The position numbers were made by a program, and so were the translations under genes. From Coriobacteriaceae bacterium (GTDB lineage Bacteria > Actinomycetota > Coriobacteriia > Coriobacteriales > Coriobacteriaceae), in the NCBI GenBank assembly GCA_902363875.1, contig CABJBO010000028.1, forward strand, positions 1 to 25,236: a DNA stretch of 25,236 nucleotides, given 5' to 3'. The notes below the pieces were generated by a model. That model worked only from the letters and a program-made list of their open reading frames with translations. It was not told the origin of the DNA and made no database searches. Shown here piece by piece: positions 1-9,834 of this stretch. Numbering within the stretch: the first letter of the stretch is position 1; every line of letters starts with the position of its first letter.

Positions 1-126
1 TATGTGCGGCGTAGGCCGCTTATTAGCCCGTCCAAGAATTGGGGCGCAGTTCAAGTGCGCAGCGGGGGTTCTTTCATGTCCGAGGACGTCCGCGAAGGTC
101 AGCCCTCAGATCCTGCGGTGAGAGAC

Positions 127-3666
<3,540 letters not shown>

Positions 3667-4008
3667 ATACCCCTCTCCTCTCATATAGGTATACAGGCCC
3701 CGGCGATCGCCGGGATGTTGGCGTGATGGGATTTTCGCTGTTGCTTCCAATCATCTGGCAGGCGGGCTTGGCAGCAGGTGCATGGCGTGGAGAGAAGGCA
3801 TGCCAAGGCGAGGGGCGCTTGCGCACCGCAGGCCCAGCTACCCGTCTTGCACATGACCGAGCGCCGCAAAGGCCGCATGCCGGATGCTCCCGGGCACGCC
3901 CCGGCGATGGGAGGCGCCCGCAACGGAAATCCGCATGCGGGTTTATTGTACCCCGCCGTCAAGTGTAATTTCGGCAAATATAGGCGGGCGGTAAAGGTTT
4001 ACCTTGGG
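3667..4008 (-). promoter_or_regulatory. nifJ upstream region, long leader with candidate -10
   Basis: About 340 bases with no convincing gene. On the minus strand a -10-like TACAAT lies at 3950-3945 but lacks a good -35 at 16-18 bp, so the assignment is weak. If it is used, nifJ mRNA has a leader of roughly 270 bases, GC-rich and with several short inverted repeats. The short frames that read through it have no protein-like composition. Confidence 0.3.
3699..3714. promoter_or_regulatory. 16-bp perfect palindrome upstream of nifJ
   Basis: CCCGGCGATCGCCGGG is a perfect dyad ending 33 bases before the nifJ start codon and about 20 bases from its ribosome binding site. It could be an operator bound by a dimeric regulator, or a stable hairpin in the leader. 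No regulator is identified. Confidence 0.4.
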
Positions 4009-4082
4009 TGACCGCCAAGGGCCAAAATGGCCCCTCCATCCCCGGGCGACTGGCTCTGACGCGCCAAGGAGTGTCCCCAAGT

Positions 4083-4115
4083 GCCGGCAGAAAAGGAGCG
4101 TCCCTATCTGCCGGC
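4083..4115 (-). terminator. hairpin after the FHA remnant stop codon
   Basis: Arms GCCGGCAG and CTGCCGGC (8 bp) enclose 17 bases; the hairpin abuts the stop codon of the FHA fragment. No T-run follows on the minus strand, so it may be a weak terminator or a REP-like intergenic element. The same structure recurs at 10753-10785 inside the second repeat copy. Confidence 0.4.
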
Positions 4116-4485
4116 TAGAGGGCACCAAGGAGGATGGCGTAGGTGGTGGATTCGCCGAGTTTGAGCTCGTCGCCGGGGTTGAGCTGGGCGGAGCGACCGG
4201 GCTCTACTTGAATACACACGCTCGTGGCCCCGTTTACCACCACGGTGCCGTTCGTGGATGACAGGTCCTCGACAAACCATGTGCCAGAATCGTCGCACCA
4301 GATATGGGCATGGCGGGCCGAGACATCGTCGCCGACATCGGTGATGTCGCCCTCCCCCGTTGCCAGCGCGCCGACCTCGACGCCTTCCTCACTCGGCTGG
4401 ATCCAGCGCGGGGCGCTCACCACGTAGCCGTTTTGCACGCGCAACAGTCCCAGCGGATGCGCCGGCGCGGCCTCGTGCTCGCCCG
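4115..4485 (-). pseudogene. FHA-domain gene, 3' fragment (5' truncated)
   Basis: This encodes the last ~123 residues of the FHA protein whose full copy lies at 10785-11723. The FHA core is intact, with SARHAHIW and DLSSTNGT both present, and about nine in ten residues match the full copy across the domain. Homology stops at about 4485. The frame stays open upstream to 4609, but those ~43 extra residues do not match the full gene and have no clear ribosome binding site, so I treat it as a displaced 3' fragment. A short FHA-only protein made from a GTG start remains possible. Confidence 0.75.
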
Positions 4486-4486
4486 A

Positions 4487-5037
4487 CTTGGAACCAAGGC
4501 GGGCGTGAGAGCAAACGGCATAGGGAACGAATCTTGCGGATGTACTCCTCGACGTCAGGCAGGTAAGCCCCACGAAGTCACCGGGGAGGCCCAAGCGGCC
4601 CGGCACCACTTCCAGATTCTGACCAGGGCGAGTCGTTCGCCGGTGGCTGAAGGCTCGCTCCCACCCAAAAGGGGAGATTCGCGTTGTTCCCCAATCGCTC
4701 TCGCATCTTTCATTTTGCTCGAGGTGGGCTATAAAAACTTTCCTGGTGAAAGGCGGCGATTGGTTTCCTTTCTTTCTAGAGGAGCGCGCCTGTAATCTGT
4801 TTTCATCCTAAATCAAGTTGAGATCGGACCTTCCAGAGGCAAGTCGACTCAAACTGCGAGGCTCCATGTTGGAATAAAGAGCGCTGTCGAAGTGCCAACA
4901 ACACAAAGCTTGCCAGTCTCAAATAGAACCTTTTGGGAGTCCGATTGGGCCGCACACCGAATCCCCGCTGGTGGTTTTTTATAGCTGCGTAACAATAAAC
5001 AAGGTTAGTGCCAGTCCAGCATGAAATTGAGGAACGT
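4487..5037. other. island left end, unassigned 550 bases
   Basis: No gene could be supported. The stretch opens at the repeat boundary with a small inverted repeat (CTTGG-AA-CCAAG, 4487-4498). Minus-strand reading of about 4490-4720 gives protein-like pieces in different frames (PGQNLEVVPGRLGLPGDFVG and YLPDVEEYIRKIRS), which suggests either a decayed gene or a structured non-coding element. From about 4700 the sequence is AT-richer and leads into the maturase gene; its promoter was not identified with confidence. Confidence 0.4.
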
Positions 5038-6396
5038 ATGCATTTTTTCTCAGTAAGTGATCGTCGTTACTGCTTCGATGAGGTCACTCGCAATTGCTTT
5101 CAGGTTGACCAAGCATCAGAAGATGCGCTTCGCATATTTGAAGCATCGGGAAGAACGGTCAACTCGAAGTTGCTAACAAAGTCACTTGCTGCGAAAGGCT
5201 ACGACCAAACGACCATAGCAGAACTTGAAGACGACATTGATGAGTATCAACGATTGTCTGAGCGGACTTTCTTAACAAAAGACACGCCTCGAAAACTTAG
5301 ATCCATCGAACTCCACGTTTCACATGCATGCAACCTTGGTTGTAGTTACTGTTTTGCCGGTAAAGGAGATTATGGAACGTCTCCTCTGCTGATGACAGAC
5401 GAGATAGCCTTCAAGGCGGTCGACTACCTCGTCGCAAGTTCATCGGAAAACGAAACGCTTGCAATCGTCTTTTTTGGTGGGGAACCCATGATTAACGAGC
5501 CGCTGATATGGAAAACGGTCGACTATTCAAAAAGAATATACCCCAATAGAAACTTTACCTATTCTATTACGACCAACGGAACGCTTTTGAATGACACTGC
5601 TGTGAATTCTTTCAAGGAGCACGGGTTTTCTGTTCTGATTAGTCTCGATGGTACAGGATGCAAGCACGATGCATCGCGCCCGTACAAGACGGGAGGCGGC
5701 TCTTTCTCCGATATCGACAAAAACGTTCGTCGTTTTTCCGAGTCGTTCCCCTTCGGCGCAAGAGCGACCTTAACAAATAATAACTGTAACCTTGGTGAAG
5801 ACTATCTTCAGTTTAAAGAGATGGGCTTCAGAAGGATTTACTTCTCGCCCGTGAGCTCATTCGATGAGAATATCAAACTCGACGAACACTCATTAAACAA
5901 AATCAGGGCGGGCCTAATAGATTTGGCGGATCAATATCTCAAACAGATTGATCAAGGGGAAAAGCCCTTGTTTAGAACATTGAAAACTGCAGTTGATTTG
6001 ATTATGAGCAACAGGATCGCCTTTGTCGGATGCGGGGCTGGCAGGCGTTTTATTTCCGTGACTCCCGAAGGGGACGTATACCCCTGTCACAGGTTTGTCG
6101 GGATGATGCGATTCAAAATGGGCAACATCGTCACCGGAATTGACGAAACTAGGTATATTGAAAACTGGAGTCAGGGTGTCGAAAAAAGAATTGACTGTAC
6201 GGACTGTTGGGCTCGGTCTTTCTGTGGTGGGGGCTGTAGCTGGGAGGCTGCAGACGAGCACGGCTACTTGCCCAAGAGTCTACACCCTGCATCATGTGAA
6301 TATAGAAAAATGTGCTACGAGATGGCTTTTGACCTTATTTCCCGCCACTCATCTTCGCAGGAGAAAAATCAACGAGAAGCTACTGTATCGGAATAA
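5038..6396 (+). CDS. radical SAM/SPASM peptide maturase (ranthipeptide-type)
   Basis: A 452-residue radical SAM enzyme expected to install thioether cross-links in the two Cys-rich peptides encoded just downstream. The N-terminal ~80 residues (start MHFFSVSDRRYCFDEVTRN) resemble the peptide-recognition region of SCIFF-type maturases. The SAM cluster motif CNLGCSYCFAGKGDYG sits at C98/C102/C105 and is followed by the GGEP motif. The C-terminal SPASM region has cysteines at about 332, 350, 387, 390, 396, 400, 420 and 426, typical for two auxiliary iron-sulfur clusters. The style (CxxxCxxCFA, then FFGGEP) is that of CteB and PapB maturases. I chose the ATG at 5038 because GAGGA lies four bases upstream; a GTG at 5008 would add ten residues. 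Gene composition is much AT-richer than the flanking backbone. Confidence 0.9.
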   Translation: MHFFSVSDRRYCFDEVTRNCFQVDQASEDALRIFEASGRTVNSKLLTKSLAAKGYDQTTIAELEDDIDEYQRLSERTFLTKDTPRKLRSIELHVSHACNLGCSYCFAGKGDYGTSPLLMTDEIAFKAVDYLVASSSENETLAIVFFGGEPMINEPLIWKTVDYSKRIYPNRNFTYSITTNGTLLNDTAVNSFKEHGFSVLISLDGTGCKHDASRPYKTGGGSFSDIDKNVRRFSESFPFGARATLTNNNCNLGEDYLQFKEMGFRRIYFSPVSSFDENIKLDEHSLNKIRAGLIDLADQYLKQIDQGEKPLFRTLKTAVDLIMSNRIAFVGCGAGRRFISVTPEGDVYPCHRFVGMMRFKMGNIVTGIDETRYIENWSQGVEKRIDCTDCWARSFCGGGCSWEAADEHGYLPKSLHPASCEYRKMCYEMAFDLISRHSSSQEKNQREATVSE

Positions 6397-6498
6397 GCGG
6401 TTCAGCGCATTGCTGTCACCATTGTGGAGGTGTTCGTTCTTCTGATTACCGTCTGCGAAGCTTATTGCTACGTTCGCCGAAACCATTCTAGAAATATG

Positions 6499-6527
6499 GT
6501 GAACTAGACATCTTGGTTTGTTATACA
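6499..6527 (+). promoter_or_regulatory. candidate promoter for the precursor peptides
   Basis: An extended -10 (TGT-TATACA, 6519-6527) lies 17 bases after a weak -35 (GTGAAC, 6499-6504), about 40 bases before the first precursor start. A separate promoter would let the precursor be made in excess over the maturase, as is common in RiPP clusters. Confidence 0.4.
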
Positions 6528-6565
6528 CAATATTGAGGTTTTTCTGCACTCAAAGGGAGGTAGTC

Positions 6566-6769
6566 GTGAAGCATATTCATCCGATTAATCCAGGAAGTGG
6601 CGACGAGGCAGGCGTGAAGCCGATGTCTTTTGACTGCCTCTTGGGCATTACTGACATCTGTACTGTTTATGATAAAGCAGATGGCTGTGGTGCATACGAT
6701 TACTGCGACTATGACATGGATGGCGGCAGCATCTGCGTTGTAGATCACTGTGGCATTGATCAAACGTAG
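6566..6769 (+). CDS. RiPP precursor peptide 1, six-cysteine, Cys-x3-Asp motifs
   Basis: A 67-residue peptide starting at GTG after a strong ribosome binding site (GGGAGG, 5-base spacing). It begins MKHIHPINPG, shared with the next gene as MKHIHP, and this is probably the leader. The C-terminal ~44 residues hold six cysteines at 24, 32, 41, 47, 57 and 62 and are rich in Asp, Gly and Tyr. C32 and C41 each have Asp exactly four residues later (CTVYD, CGAYD), the spacing cross-linked in freyrasin; other Cys have Asp at +3 or +6. Six Cys within about 40 residues also fits the SCIFF pattern. There is no double-glycine leader motif. It lies between the maturase and its paralogue. Known family features support a modified-peptide precursor; the final structure is inference. 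Confidence 0.82.
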   Translation: MKHIHPINPGSGDEAGVKPMSFDCLLGITDICTVYDKADGCGAYDYCDYDMDGGSICVVDHCGIDQT

Positions 6770-6799
6770 TCTCTAATTGGATTAAGGTGAGGAGCTGTT

Positions 6800-6979
6800 A
6801 TGAAGCATATCCATCCTGTTGGTTCAAATGAACATACTCCCGTTGAGCCTTGTTGTCTTGGAGTTGATATATGCAATTTTTACGACATCGCCGAGTGCCC
6901 TGTTGCGGATTGGTGCTATGTCGATAAAGAATCAAGCTGTGTTTTGCCAGCAGATTGGTGCGATCCAGTTGACGAGTAG
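6800..6979 (+). CDS. RiPP precursor peptide 2, seven-cysteine, Cys-x3-Asp motifs
   Basis: A 59-residue paralogue of the preceding peptide, starting at ATG with GGTGAGGAG upstream, 30 bases after the first peptide's stop. The start MKHIHPVGSN matches peptide 1 in its first six residues. Cysteines are at 18, 19, 25, 33, 39, 47 and 54. Four have Asp exactly four residues later: CLGVD (19-23), CNFYD (25-29), CPVAD (33-37) and CDPVD (54-58). The stretch LGVDICNFYD lines up with LGITDICTVYD in peptide 1. The vicinal pair C18-C19 is the clearest difference. Two related but non-identical substrates beside one enzyme suggest either two products or a two-component product. No other family fits. Confidence 0.82.
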   Translation: MKHIHPVGSNEHTPVEPCCLGVDICNFYDIAECPVADWCYVDKESSCVLPADWCDPVDE

Positions 6980-7058
6980 TTTTTGTGTCTAGGAACTATT
7001 TGGTCCAATTCAAAATAAGATGGGGACAAATACCAAAATCTCGTGTCTGGGAGGAGTT

Positions 7059-7166
7059 ATGCCATTATTGCAAGGTCTCGTTGGATTAACCTTTGTACTT
7101 GCTTTATATCTGGCACCTTTTTTATTGTTATTCTTCATTATCCGATTCTTTCTTCGGAAAAAATAG
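7059..7166 (+). CDS. 35-residue single-pass membrane peptide
   Basis: The frame starts at ATG with a strong ribosome binding site (GGGAGGAG, short spacing) and codes for 35 residues: a hydrophobic segment (about residues 6-29) ending in a basic tail (RFFLRKK). This is a typical one-helix membrane peptide with its positive end inside. It sits 79 bases after precursor 2, in the same direction. Possible roles are immunity to the cluster's product, help for the exporter, or a leaderless membrane-active peptide; nothing in the sequence decides among these. The strong ribosome binding site is the main reason to call it real. Confidence 0.6.
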   Translation: MPLLQGLVGLTFVLALYLAPFLLLFFIIRFFLRKK

Positions 7167-7234
7167 GAGTATCACGCAAACATTAGCGTAGCTTTCTTCC
7201 AATATGAGCCGAGCATTGGCAAGTGGAATAAGAA

Positions 7235-7271
7235 GCCCGACCGTTCGTCACATGAAAGTGATCGGACGGGC
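7235..7271 (+). terminator. hairpin terminating the peptide cluster
   Basis: Arms GCCCGACCG and CGGACGGGC pair with one A-A mismatch, and an inner TCAC/GTGA stem continues toward an ATGAAA loop. It is followed by CTCTCAATTT, a poor T-run. It lies 69 bases after the membrane peptide and probably ends transcription of the rightward peptide cluster. Confidence 0.55.
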
Positions 7272-7283
7272 CTCTCAATTTAA

Positions 7284-7314
7284 CCCGGGCCGCCACCCAT
7301 AGCGGCTTTCCGGG
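7284..7314. repeat. second hairpin downstream of the peptide cluster
   Basis: Nested arms CCCGG-GCCGC and GCGGC-TTT-CCGGG form an imperfect stem right after the previous hairpin. It is GC-rich within an AT-rich stretch. It could serve the opposite strand as a terminator for the converging exporter transcript. Confidence 0.35.
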
Positions 7315-7369
7315 CGTATTTTCGGTGCAAAGCAATCGTCAGTTTAATCCTATGCGTCGATACCGCATT

Positions 7370-7495
7370 TCATTTGTTCGGCTCGTATTCTACGGCCTTG
7401 TAACCCTCGCACTCTCCGGCAAACGGATTGAACACGAAGGCAGAGATGATGTGTGCGTGGACATCGAGGCTGCTGTAGGCAACATACTGGGGCAT
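7370..7495 (-). pseudogene. small or decayed gene of unknown function
   Basis: A 41-codon frame (start MPQYVAYSSLDVHAH, end AVEYEPNK) with coding-like, GC-rich third positions in an otherwise AT-rich stretch. Its ribosome binding site is poor. Directly upstream another open frame (GTG at 7607, start MSHGQHELSIEVPPFAA) runs toward it; a one-base change in the run of five C at 7499-7503 would fuse the two into one protein of about 80 residues. I read this as a frameshifted remnant, but a genuine 41-residue peptide downstream of the exporter is not excluded. I do not recognise a family. Confidence 0.35.
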
Positions 7496-7766
7496 GGACC
7501 CCCGCTGCGCGTGGCATGCGGCCCGGCATTTTCATTGCCGTCCAACCCCGTGTAGTTGCAGCAAAGGGTGGAACCTCAATGCTCAGCTCATGTTGTCCGT
7601 GGGACACGAGAATTGTAAGTACACTTTGGTGTGATTCTCACGATGATACTGAGCCACCTGGAATAAGATACGTCGCGACAACACTTCGCTTCACCTCTGT
7701 CTCGACAAGACAACGTAGACTAAAGTTTCCTTTAGTAAGAGAATGAGAACTATATCTGAAAGCGTT

Positions 7767-7830
7767 GCGATGGCGTGAAGGCACCGAGTCCGAACCGACT
7801 GAATGCTACGTGCATCTGCATCGCTTTTTT
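7767..7830 (+). ncRNA. possible small structured RNA ending in a T-run
   Basis: GCGATG at 7767 pairs with CATCGC at 7819-7824, closing a region with two inner hairpins (AGTC/GACT and ATGC/GCAT), followed directly by six T. This looks like the 3' end of a small transcript or a terminator for rightward transcription. It lies 34 bases beyond the exporter stop codon, in the gap between converging units. There is no homologue to name. The rest of 7167-7863 holds only the features listed separately and a small perfect hairpin at 7719-7736. Confidence 0.3.
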
Positions 7831-7863
7831 GTTATCTCTGTCAGTTGGGTAGCACTACACTTG

Positions 7864-9519
7864 TCAGCATTTACCCCGGTACATGCTGCCTAAATCCACT
7901 ACCCCTTCTACCGCGCCGACCATCTCGTCATCGTGAGAGACAATGATGATCAGCTGGCTTTGCTTGTTGCGCTTAACATAGGCCGCAAGCTCGGCGCGGC
8001 TTACAGCGTCTAACCCAGTCGTGGGCTCGTCGAGTACCAAAACTGACGACTTGCGTGAAATCGCCGACCATAAGTACACTCGGCGCAGCTCACCGCCCGA
8101 AAGCGCGGAGCAACGTTTCCCGAGCAACTCCTTCACGCTGTTTTCCAGCGAAAGTAGGCCATCTACACCCCGGTGATAGGAAGAAAAGGGCGTGTCGAAA
8201 TACTCTAACAGCTCTTTCACCGTTTCGTCCGGCGCGAAGCACGACTGTGGGCAGCACGATATCTCTCTCGCACGTATGTAATCCAAGTCGCATTCTTCGA
8301 TTGGCACGCCGTTGTATTTTACTTTGCCTTTCGATGAGTATAGCCCGAGCATCAAGTAAAGAAGTGACGTCTTGCCTCTTCCGTTTTCCCCAACTATGCA
8401 ATATGTACCAGGACCGGAAAACTTGAAAGAAAACCCGCCGAGGACCTCTCGGACAGATCCGTCTGGAAGGGCAACCGAGAATTCCAAATCAGATACCGAA
8501 ATGTCATTTATTTCATCGAGTTTAGCTAAATCGGTCCGATTCCACCCCGATCTCTCCTTTTCTCTCGTCGCGATAGCCGTCCTATCCCATGATGCTTTGG
8601 CATCTTGATAGGATTTGAACAATGACATCATACTTTTCAAAGTCTTAAAGAGAACCGCGAAGTATGTACCGATGATAGTGTACTCGCCTATTGACATAGT
8701 TCCGTTAATGATTCGTACTCCGGAAACAACAAGTATCACCGCTTGAAACAACGCTGCGAAAAGACCATCGAGCGATGTCAGAGAATATGATAGCTTTCCG
8801 GAGCGCAAAACTTTGGGAAAATAGCTCTTAAACCCAGCGTCGAGCGCTTGTTCGCTCTTGCCGTACGAAGATGTCAGTTGAATGTTGAGAATCTGATTAA
8901 GCTGCGATGCAATTGCGGCGTAAAAGGCGCTGTCCGCCTCTTTCTTCTCATACGTGACCCTATACAAAAGTTTCCTCAACCCAGTAATTACACAGAAATA
9001 CACGATGAGGAGAATGATGGAAAACACCGCGAGAGTTGAATCAATTGACCATATGATAAGCAATACGATGGGAATGGCTACAATGGACAGCGGCGCACTG
9101 ATAAAATTCGCCAAAACGAAGGATGAGACCACGCTAGAGTCGGAAATAATCCGTTGCGTTGTATAGGCTGGATCGATGGTCCGACTCACCAAGTAATCGT
9201 CTCTTTCAAAACGCAAGACGGCCTCCCTGAGAAGATCAAAGGAAAGTCTCGTGGTTATGCGAATGGAAAGTGTTCCTGCAAAATAAGTAAAGAGGGTGGA
9301 GAAAACTCCTATTGACGCAACCAGGAGCGCGAAGAGTACGGCGTCTCTTTCGCTGCGGTTACCGAGAAGAAAATCTAAGAATTTCCCGTTCACGTATGGC
9401 ATGGCATAGGAGAGAGCGGTTCCAATCACCGTGATAGCAATGAAGACGAAAGCCCCTTTTGCTCTGATGAACCTCGAGAGAACGCATCGAATCAAGGAAG
9501 GCCCCAATCTACCCGCCAC
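7864..9519 (-). CDS. ABC exporter, fused membrane and ATPase domains
   Basis: A 551-residue half-transporter of the export type. Residues ~15-300 form the membrane domain (hydrophobic segments near 22-42, 60-82, 135-178 and 250-292). The ATPase domain has Walker A GENGRGKTS (377-385), signature LSGGE (473-477), Walker B VLVLDEP (493-499) and the switch histidine in SHDD (529). There is no N-terminal C39 peptidase domain, so it would not cleave a leader itself. It faces the peptide cluster from the right, inside the same AT-rich island, and is a good candidate for exporting the modified peptides, though drug or toxin export is possible. It would work as a homodimer. The start is uncertain: GTG at 9519 follows closely on a stop in the same frame but has no clear ribosome binding site. 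Confidence 0.88.
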   Translation of the reverse strand: MAGRLGPSLIRCVLSRFIRAKGAFVFIAITVIGTALSYAMPYVNGKFLDFLLGNRSERDAVLFALLVASIGVFSTLFTYFAGTLSIRITTRLSFDLLREAVLRFERDDYLVSRTIDPAYTTQRIISDSSVVSSFVLANFISAPLSIVAIPIVLLIIWSIDSTLAVFSIILLIVYFCVITGLRKLLYRVTYEKKEADSAFYAAIASQLNQILNIQLTSSYGKSEQALDAGFKSYFPKVLRSGKLSYSLTSLDGLFAALFQAVILVVSGVRIINGTMSIGEYTIIGTYFAVLFKTLKSMMSLFKSYQDAKASWDRTAIATREKERSGWNRTDLAKLDEINDISVSDLEFSVALPDGSVREVLGGFSFKFSGPGTYCIVGENGRGKTSLLYLMLGLYSSKGKVKYNGVPIEECDLDYIRAREISCCPQSCFAPDETVKELLEYFDTPFSSYHRGVDGLLSLENSVKELLGKRCSALSGGELRRVYLWSAISRKSSVLVLDEPTTGLDAVSRAELAAYVKRNKQSQLIIIVSHDDEMVGAVEGVVDLGSMYRGKC

Positions 9520-9834
9520 AAAACATCAATCACTGATACCTTACACCTCAACACAACAGGAGCGAAGATTTGCCAATGAGACTGCTTTAAGATTGCCTTG
9601 GGCCAATACGATCTCAAGCTCTTCCTACAAGAGAGTCGGAATCGGACATCTCCTCCGACGAACCTGGCAATCGGGCGGTTGAAATATCTTTTTCAACCGC
9701 CCGATTGCCACAATAGATTTGAGCATCCGCCCACAAACGTCCGCGTTTTATACCCATCAAATCCTTTGCCTTTTGTCGTCTAGACTAGAAAAATCGCTCG
9801 AAATAACGCAACCGGCCTGCTCGCTTGAAGAAAC
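9520..9834. other. upstream region of the exporter
   Basis: About 315 bases without a supported gene. It carries the large inverted repeat at 9665-9710 and must hold the exporter promoter if the gene is transcribed on its own; I could not assign -35/-10 boxes with confidence. Confidence 0.4.
9665..9710. repeat. perfect 20-bp inverted repeat with 6-base loop
   Basis: The arms at 9665-9684 and 9691-9710 are exact reverse complements, around the loop TATCTT. They begin TGGCAATCGG and end CCGATTGCCA. Neither strand has a T-run after it, so it is not a textbook intrinsic terminator. It lies between the broken methyltransferase and the exporter, both on the minus strand, and may act as terminator, attenuator or recombination site. 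Confidence 0.85.

Larger units (their letters stand above)
4009..4485. repeat. long direct repeat, copy 1 (FHA gene 3' end plus flank)
   Basis: Aligns without gaps to 10679-11155 at a constant offset of 6670 bases, with roughly 85-93% identity by eye. It covers about 106 bases downstream of the FHA stop codon and the last ~123 codons of the gene. Most differences in the coding part are synonymous, as between alleles from different strains. The two copies bracket the accessory island that carries the peptide cluster. Confidence 0.92.

Noticed and set aside
3681..3977. Minus-strand frame in the nifJ leader
   Set aside because: Composition is not protein-like and it ends in the nifJ ribosome binding region; better read as untranslated leader.
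4304..4795. Plus-strand frame across the FHA fragment and island left end
   Set aside because: It crosses the repeat junction and reads as low-complexity shadow; no ribosome binding site or domain.
5914..6261. Minus-strand frame inside the maturase gene
   Set aside because: Shadow of a gene whose iron-sulfur motifs are all in place.
6424..6507. Hydrophobic 27-codon frame after the maturase (VEVFVLLITVCEAYCYV)
   Set aside because: Only GTG starts without a ribosome binding site and in the same frame as the maturase stop; it overlaps the candidate precursor promoter. Kept as a faint possibility only.
7767..7830. Resemblance of GGCACCGAGTC to the end of a Cas9 tracrRNA
   Set aside because: Chance match of a few bases; no CRISPR repeats or cas genes in the window and the folding differs.
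9665..9710. Integron attC site
   Set aside because: The ends do not fit the RYYYAAC/GTTRRRY arrangement and no integron integrase or cassette array is present.
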